Below are positions 5,817 through 9,481 of a stretch of DNA of 9,481 nucleotides, piece after piece. The notes under the pieces were generated by a model. The model was not told the DNA's origin, searched no databases, and was given only the letters and a program-made list of their open reading frames with translations. Numbering within the stretch: the stretch's first letter is position 1; every line of letters begins with the position of its first letter. This DNA is from Nautiliaceae bacterium. Its GTDB lineage: Bacteria; Campylobacterota; Campylobacteria; Campylobacterales; Nautiliaceae. The stretch lies in contig JALVUH010000058.1 in the NCBI GenBank assembly GCA_027035735.1, forward strand, positions 1 to 9,481. The letters run 5' to 3'. Made by a program: the position numbers and the translations under genes.

Positions 5817-5846
5817 AAAAAATTCTTGGTATTAAAGGGATTTTCT

Positions 5847-7142
5847 ATGAAAAATCAAGAAATTATGGAAATTGACTTAAAATATAACTGGCATCCATGC
5901 ACTCAAATGAAAGATCATGAATTTTTACCTATTATTCCTATAAAAAAAGCAAAAGGTATATATCTTGAAGATTTTGAAGGGAATAGATATATTGATGCAA
6001 TAAGTAGTTGGTGGGTGAATCTTTTTGGACATAGCAACGAATATATAAATTCAAAAATAAAAGAACAACTTGAAACTTTAGAACATGTTATTTTTGCTGG
6101 ATTTACACATTCACAAGCTATAAAACTTAGCGAAAGACTTTGTAAACTAACAGGACTTGATAAAGTATTTTATGCAGATAATGGAAGCAGTGCCGTTGAA
6201 ATTGCTATTAAAATGAGTTTTCATTATTGGAAAAACAAAGGAAAAATAAGGCCTCTTTTTTTTAGTTTAGAAAACTCTTATCATGGAGAAACAATTGGAG
6301 CTTTAAGCGTAGGAGATGTAGGACTTTATAAAGATACATATAAAGAAATTTTAATTAAAAATATAACTATTCCTATCCCAAAAGATAAAAGTGAAGAAGA
6401 AACAAAAAAAGCATTAAAAAAAGCTAGAATTGTTTTTGAAAAACATCATAAAGATGTAAGTGCACTTATTATTGAACCATTAGTGCAATGTGCAGGATAT
6501 ATGAAAATGCACTCTCCTAAGTTTGTTAAAGGACTTAGAGAGCTTTGTAATGAATTTGATATTCATTTAATCGCTGATGAAATTGCAGTAGGATTTGGGA
6601 GGAGTGGAAGTATGTTTGCATGTGAGCAAGCAGGAATTAAACCTGATTTTATGCTCCTTAGCAAAGGACTTACAGGTGGATATATGCCTCTTAGCGTAGT
6701 TTTAACTACAAATGAGATATATTCGGCTTTTTATTGTGATTATACCGAACTTAAAGCATTTTTACACTCTCATTCATATACCGCAAATCCTTTAGGATGT
6801 GCTGCTGCAAATGCTACGCTTGATATATTTGATAATGAAAATGTCATTGAAAAAAATAAAGAAAAAAGTAAATATATATGGGATAATATTCAAATATTTA
6901 AAAAACTTCCTAATGTAAAAGAAATTCGTCAAACTGGTATGATTACAGCTATTGAAATGATAGATTATCCATGGCAAAAAAGAATGGGTTTAAAAGTTTA
7001 TGAATATGGATTAAAAAATGGAGTACTGCTTAGACCCCTTGGAAATGTAATATATTTTATGCCGCCATATATAATTGAAAAAAAAGAAATTGATAAAATG
7101 ATAAAAACAGCTTATGAAGGAATAAAGGCTTTAAATGATTGA
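5847..7142 (+). CDS. bioA: Adenosylmethionine-8-amino-7-oxononanoate aminotransferase BioA
   Basis: BioA (EC 2.6.1.62) is the PLP enzyme that converts KAPA (8-amino-7-oxononanoate) to DAPA (7,8-diaminononanoate) with S-adenosylmethionine as amino donor, the antepenultimate step of biotin synthesis. The 431-residue product has the normal length. It shows NWHPCTQMKDHE (14-25), the BioA-specific ISSWWVNLFGHS (52-63), the cofactor-phosphate region ADNGSSAVEIA (110-120), SYHGETIGALSVG (144-156), LIADEIAVGFGRSG (241-254, with the PLP-pairing Asp D244), and the Schiff-base lysine K273 in LLSKGLTGGYMPL. HSHSYTANPLGCAAA (307-321) follows. The ATG at 5847 has AAAGGGA (5834-5840) 6 nt upstream; the longer open frame upstream is antisense to the ppiD-like gene. 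No bioF, bioD or bioB adjoins it. It overlaps the next gene by 8 nt, so the two are cotranslated. Confidence 0.97.
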   Translation: MKNQEIMEIDLKYNWHPCTQMKDHEFLPIIPIKKAKGIYLEDFEGNRYIDAISSWWVNLFGHSNEYINSKIKEQLETLEHVIFAGFTHSQAIKLSERLCKLTGLDKVFYADNGSSAVEIAIKMSFHYWKNKGKIRPLFFSLENSYHGETIGALSVGDVGLYKDTYKEILIKNITIPIPKDKSEEETKKALKKARIVFEKHHKDVSALIIEPLVQCAGYMKMHSPKFVKGLRELCNEFDIHLIADEIAVGFGRSGSMFACEQAGIKPDFMLLSKGLTGGYMPLSVVLTTNEIYSAFYCDYTELKAFLHSHSYTANPLGCAAANATLDIFDNENVIEKNKEKSKYIWDNIQIFKKLPNVKEIRQTGMITAIEMIDYPWQKRMGLKVYEYGLKNGVLLRPLGNVIYFMPPYIIEKKEIDKMIKTAYEGIKALND

Positions 7143-8664
7143 TATTAAAAAAGCTATTCAAAATTCTTTACTTAATCCCATAAGACACTTTAAATTAAGA
7201 TATCTTCCTCTTTTAATGGTCTATTTTGCTTATGGAGCTAGTGGAATTACCGGAGTTGCAGAAACATTCTGGGTAAAAGAAGAGCTTAAACTATCAGCCA
7301 CAGCTCTAGTTAGTCTTGGAGTATGGCTTAGTATCCCTTGGACTATAAAGATGGTTTTTGGACAATTAGTAGATAGCGTGCCTATTTTTGGCTCTCAAAG
7401 AAGAATATATATTTATATTGGAGCTGGGCTAATTGCTCTTGGTGATATTTTACTTATAGGACTTGCAGGAAATTATCATTGGGCTGAATTTAGTAGTAAA
7501 GATAATGTATATATTATTTCTGCTCTTTTAACAGTAATAGGATTTGTGCTTCAAGATGTAGTAGCGGATACAATGAGCACAGAAGTAGTAGATAGAAATC
7601 AACCTAAGGAAAAGGTAGAAGAAGAGCTTGCTTATGTACAGATTCTAGGAAGACTTGCAATTTCACTTGCAGGAGTTATCGTAGCAGGACTTAGCGGTTG
7701 GCTCGCTCAAATTTTTTCATATGAAACTATGTTTAAAATAGGTCTTATCATTCCTATTATATCTATTACGGGTGTTAGTATCGTAAAACTTGATGTAGCA
7801 AAACCTGCTCCTATTAATTGTAAAATTTTATGTGGAGGTCTTATTTTTGCTTTATTTGTAATATTTATGGGTTATGGAGAATATCAACATTGGGAAAACA
7901 AAATATTAAGCTTTATTTTTAAATATTCTCAAGAAATAGTGTTTTTAGTAAGTCTTGGCGTAATAATTTATATGTTAAGTTTAATTCTAAAAGATATAGA
8001 TAAAAAAATTAAAAATTTCATTATAAAAACTGCCATAGTAATTTTCGTATATCGTGCTATGCCAAGCGTAGGGCCAGGACTTCAATGGTGGGAGATAGAT
8101 ATTTTACATTTTGACAAAGCTTTTTTTGGAACATTATCTCAAATTGGAGCAATTTTATCAATTCTTGGAATGTGGTTATTTAGTGATTTTATAGCAAAAA
8201 AACCTGCTCATTATACACTTTTATGGCTTACTTTTATAACAACTATTTTATTCTTACCAATCATAGGACTTTATTATAATATTCCTCAAAGTTTAGGATT
8301 TTCACCAAAAACAGTAGCTTTAATAGATACAGCAATGGAATCTCCTTTTGCACAGCTTAGTATGATTCCTCTTTTAACTCTTATTGCAATTTATGCACCT
8401 GAGGGTAAAAGGGCGACATGGTTTGCTTTAATGGCAAGTTTAATGAATTTAGCTTTAACTGCTGGAGGACTTCTCACAAAATATCTTAATGAAATTTTTC
8501 CTGTTAGTCGTCAAATAGTGGAGCATGGAAAAATTATCGTTCCTATGAATTATTCAAATCTTGGTATTTTAATGATAGTAGTAACGATATTAAATATAAC
8601 TATACCTGTAATAACTATTTATTATTTAATGATTAGAAATTCATCTAAAATTAATAATTATTGA
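7135..8664 (+). CDS. BT1-family (folate-biopterin transporter) MFS protein
   Basis: This is a polytopic inner-membrane carrier of 509 residues with about 12 hydrophobic segments. The family is shown by IPWTIKMVFGQLVDSVPIFG (67-86) followed by SQRRIY, the BT1-type loop between helices 2 and 3, by LQDVVADTMSTE (139-150), and by GKRATWFALMASLMNLA (424-440) late in the protein. Characterised BT1 relatives carry folates or biopterin; a Leishmania member carries S-adenosylmethionine (from memory). The substrate here cannot be read from sequence. The ATG at 7135 lies inside the bioA 3' end, 8 nt overlap, with AAAGG (7124-7128) 6 nt upstream, so it is coupled to bioA. That suggests a substrate linked to biotin synthesis (S-adenosylmethionine, a pimelate-type precursor or a vitamer), which is inference. 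Its TGA stop is part of the htpX promoter. Confidence 0.88.
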   Translation: MIDIKKAIQNSLLNPIRHFKLRYLPLLMVYFAYGASGITGVAETFWVKEELKLSATALVSLGVWLSIPWTIKMVFGQLVDSVPIFGSQRRIYIYIGAGLIALGDILLIGLAGNYHWAEFSSKDNVYIISALLTVIGFVLQDVVADTMSTEVVDRNQPKEKVEEELAYVQILGRLAISLAGVIVAGLSGWLAQIFSYETMFKIGLIIPIISITGVSIVKLDVAKPAPINCKILCGGLIFALFVIFMGYGEYQHWENKILSFIFKYSQEIVFLVSLGVIIYMLSLILKDIDKKIKNFIIKTAIVIFVYRAMPSVGPGLQWWEIDILHFDKAFFGTLSQIGAILSILGMWLFSDFIAKKPAHYTLLWLTFITTILFLPIIGLYYNIPQSLGFSPKTVALIDTAMESPFAQLSMIPLLTLIAIYAPEGKRATWFALMASLMNLALTAGGLLTKYLNEIFPVSRQIVEHGKIIVPMNYSNLGILMIVVTILNITIPVITIYYLMIRNSSKINNY

Positions 8665-8670
8665 TATAAT
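8661..8670 (+). promoter_or_regulatory. Predicted sigma70-type promoter for htpX
   Basis: TTGATATAAT with -10 TATAAT at 8665-8670 lies 27 nt before the htpX ATG; the expected start is near 8677, giving a leader of about 20 nt. The TGA within it (8662-8664) is the stop codon of the transporter gene. There is no clear -35. Readthrough from bioA is also possible, as no terminator separates the genes. Confidence 0.6.
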
Positions 8671-8696
8671 TAGACTAAAAATTATGGAGGGGAAAA

Positions 8697-9481
8697 ATGG
8701 CAATTTTAATGCTTATATTAATGAATATTGCTGTAATGGCTTCAATATATTTGTCACTATTCTTAATTGAACTCATTTTTGGAGTAAAAATAGACCCACA
8801 AACTGTAACAGGACTTGCCATTATAGCTGCTATAATTGGATTTAGTGGAAGTATAATTTCTCTATTATTATCAAAATGGATGGCTATAAGAACAATGGGA
8901 GTTAGAGTGATAGAACATCCTACATCTGAAGCAGAAAAATGGCTTGTTAATACTGTTGGAAAGCTTGCAAGAAAAGCAAATATTCCAATGCCAGAAGTTG
9001 GAGTATTTGATGGACCTCCAAATGCTTTTGCAACAGGTCCTAGTAAAAATAATGCTTTAGTGGCAGTATCTACATCTTTATTTGATTTAATGGATACAAA
9101 AGAGATAGAAGGTGTTATAGCTCATGAAATAAATCATATAAAACATGGAGATATGATTACAATGACTTTAGTTCAAGGTGTATTAAATACACTAGTATTT
9201 TTTATATCAAGACTTATAGCAAATATAATTGCTCCAAAAGATGAAGAAGGAGAGCCAAATCCTTTTGCTTATATAGCAATTTCATTTGCTCTTGAAATAG
9301 TATTATCAATATTTGCTACAATGATAGCTATGTGGTTTTCTAGATATAGAGAATACAAAGCTGATAGTGGAGCAGTAGAAATAGATGGTCCTTATGGTAT
9401 TTATTATGCATTAGCAAAATTAGGTCAAATCCCAAAAGAGCAAATAGCACTTCCACCTGAAATGAAAGCATTTGGAATTGT
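8697..9481 (+). CDS. htpX: Membrane zinc metalloprotease HtpX (3' end outside window)
   Basis: HtpX is an M48-family inner-membrane protease that degrades damaged or misassembled membrane proteins, working alongside FtsH. I translated 261 residues before the window ends; E. coli HtpX has about 293, so the C terminus is cut by the window edge, not by mutation. Hydrophobic segments lie near 4-27 and 37-60, then the SEAEKWLVNTV region, PEVGVFDGPPNAFATGP (99-115), and the zinc motif HEINH (143-147) with catalytic E144. Two further hydrophobic segments follow (about 155-180 and 189-214), then the third zinc ligand E219 in SRYREYKADS. Asn replaces the Ser of the E. coli HEISH motif at a non-catalytic position. 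The ATG at 8697 has a strong GGAGG (8686-8690) 6 nt upstream and its own promoter. Confidence 0.95.
   Translation, partial: MAILMLILMNIAVMASIYLSLFLIELIFGVKIDPQTVTGLAIIAAIIGFSGSIISLLLSKWMAIRTMGVRVIEHPTSEAEKWLVNTVGKLARKANIPMPEVGVFDGPPNAFATGPSKNNALVAVSTSLFDLMDTKEIEGVIAHEINHIKHGDMITMTLVQGVLNTLVFFISRLIANIIAPKDEEGEPNPFAYIAISFALEIVLSIFATMIAMWFSRYREYKADSGAVEIDGPYGIYYALAKLGQIPKEQIALPPEMKAFGI

Noticed and set aside
5526..5846. Open frame joined to the 5' end of bioA
   Set aside because: It is antisense to the ppiD-like gene, its translation shows no BioA similarity, and the ATG at 5847 has a ribosome site and matches the usual BioA length.
5748..5846. Biotin-regulator operator (BirA-, BioR- or BioQ-type) in the bioA upstream gap
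   Set aside because: I looked for the expected paired repeats and found none; the only palindrome is the -10 region.
6792..6977. Minus-strand open frame inside bioA
   Set aside because: Phe/Ile-rich shadow of the bioA coding strand with no recognisable motif.
8684..8770. Small open frame starting with ATG at 8684, overlapping the htpX start out of frame
   Set aside because: Its ATG lies within the htpX ribosome-site region, it has no site of its own, and its 28 codons show no recognisable feature.
1..9481. Mobile element, CRISPR array, defence island or other unknown multi-gene system
   Set aside because: All genes belong to recognised core families, are tightly packed, and have matching AT-rich codon use; there are no long repeats or direct-repeat arrays, and the tRNA shows no adjacent integrase or att-like duplicate within the window.

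Overview
The window looks like ordinary core chromosome from a very AT-rich member of the Campylobacterota (former Epsilonproteobacteria). The evidence is the gene neighbourhoods: a membrane-anchored PpiD-like foldase directly upstream of ftsA-ftsZ, and fliL directly upstream of acpS. From memory, both arrangements are also found in Campylobacter jejuni. The codons are A/T-rich, and promoters show a -10 box with an upstream T-rich stretch and no clear -35. A deep-branching, possibly thermophilic lineage such as Nautiliales is a guess. I see no mobile element, phage gene, CRISPR array or defence gene.

Layout, left to right. Positions 18-94 (minus) hold a tRNA-Arg with anticodon GCG. It is preceded on the same strand by acpS (111-461) and fliL (458-973), which overlap by ATGA. 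A very short divergent promoter region with an 8-bp inverted repeat separates fliL from a lone MlaE-family permease (1022-1807, plus, TTG start). That gene converges on ftsZ (1821-2942, minus), which closes the minus-strand operon ppiD-like (4308-5747), ftsA (2955-4292, TTG start), ftsZ. A second divergent promoter region (5748-5846), centred on a palindromic ATTATAAT, leads rightwards to bioA (5847-7142). bioA overlaps by 8 nt a BT1-type (folate-biopterin transporter family) MFS gene (7135-8664). htpX starts at 8697 with its own promoter and runs off the right end of the window, so its C terminus is missing.

Functionally the window holds cell division (FtsA/FtsZ with an envelope foldase), envelope lipid and protein quality control (MlaE-like, HtpX, PpiD-like), flagellar function (FliL), acyl-carrier-protein activation (AcpS) and biotin synthesis (BioA) coupled to a transporter of unknown substrate.

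I found no new multi-gene system. The points most worth checking are: (1) a recurring TTTTGATATAAT-type promoter element, two copies of which contain the TGA stop codon of the preceding gene; (2) two symmetric divergent promoters; (3) a PpiD homologue in the ftsAZ operon with no visible parvulin domain; (4) the coupling of bioA to a BT1-family transporter; and (5) a tRNA-Arg with G at the wobble position.
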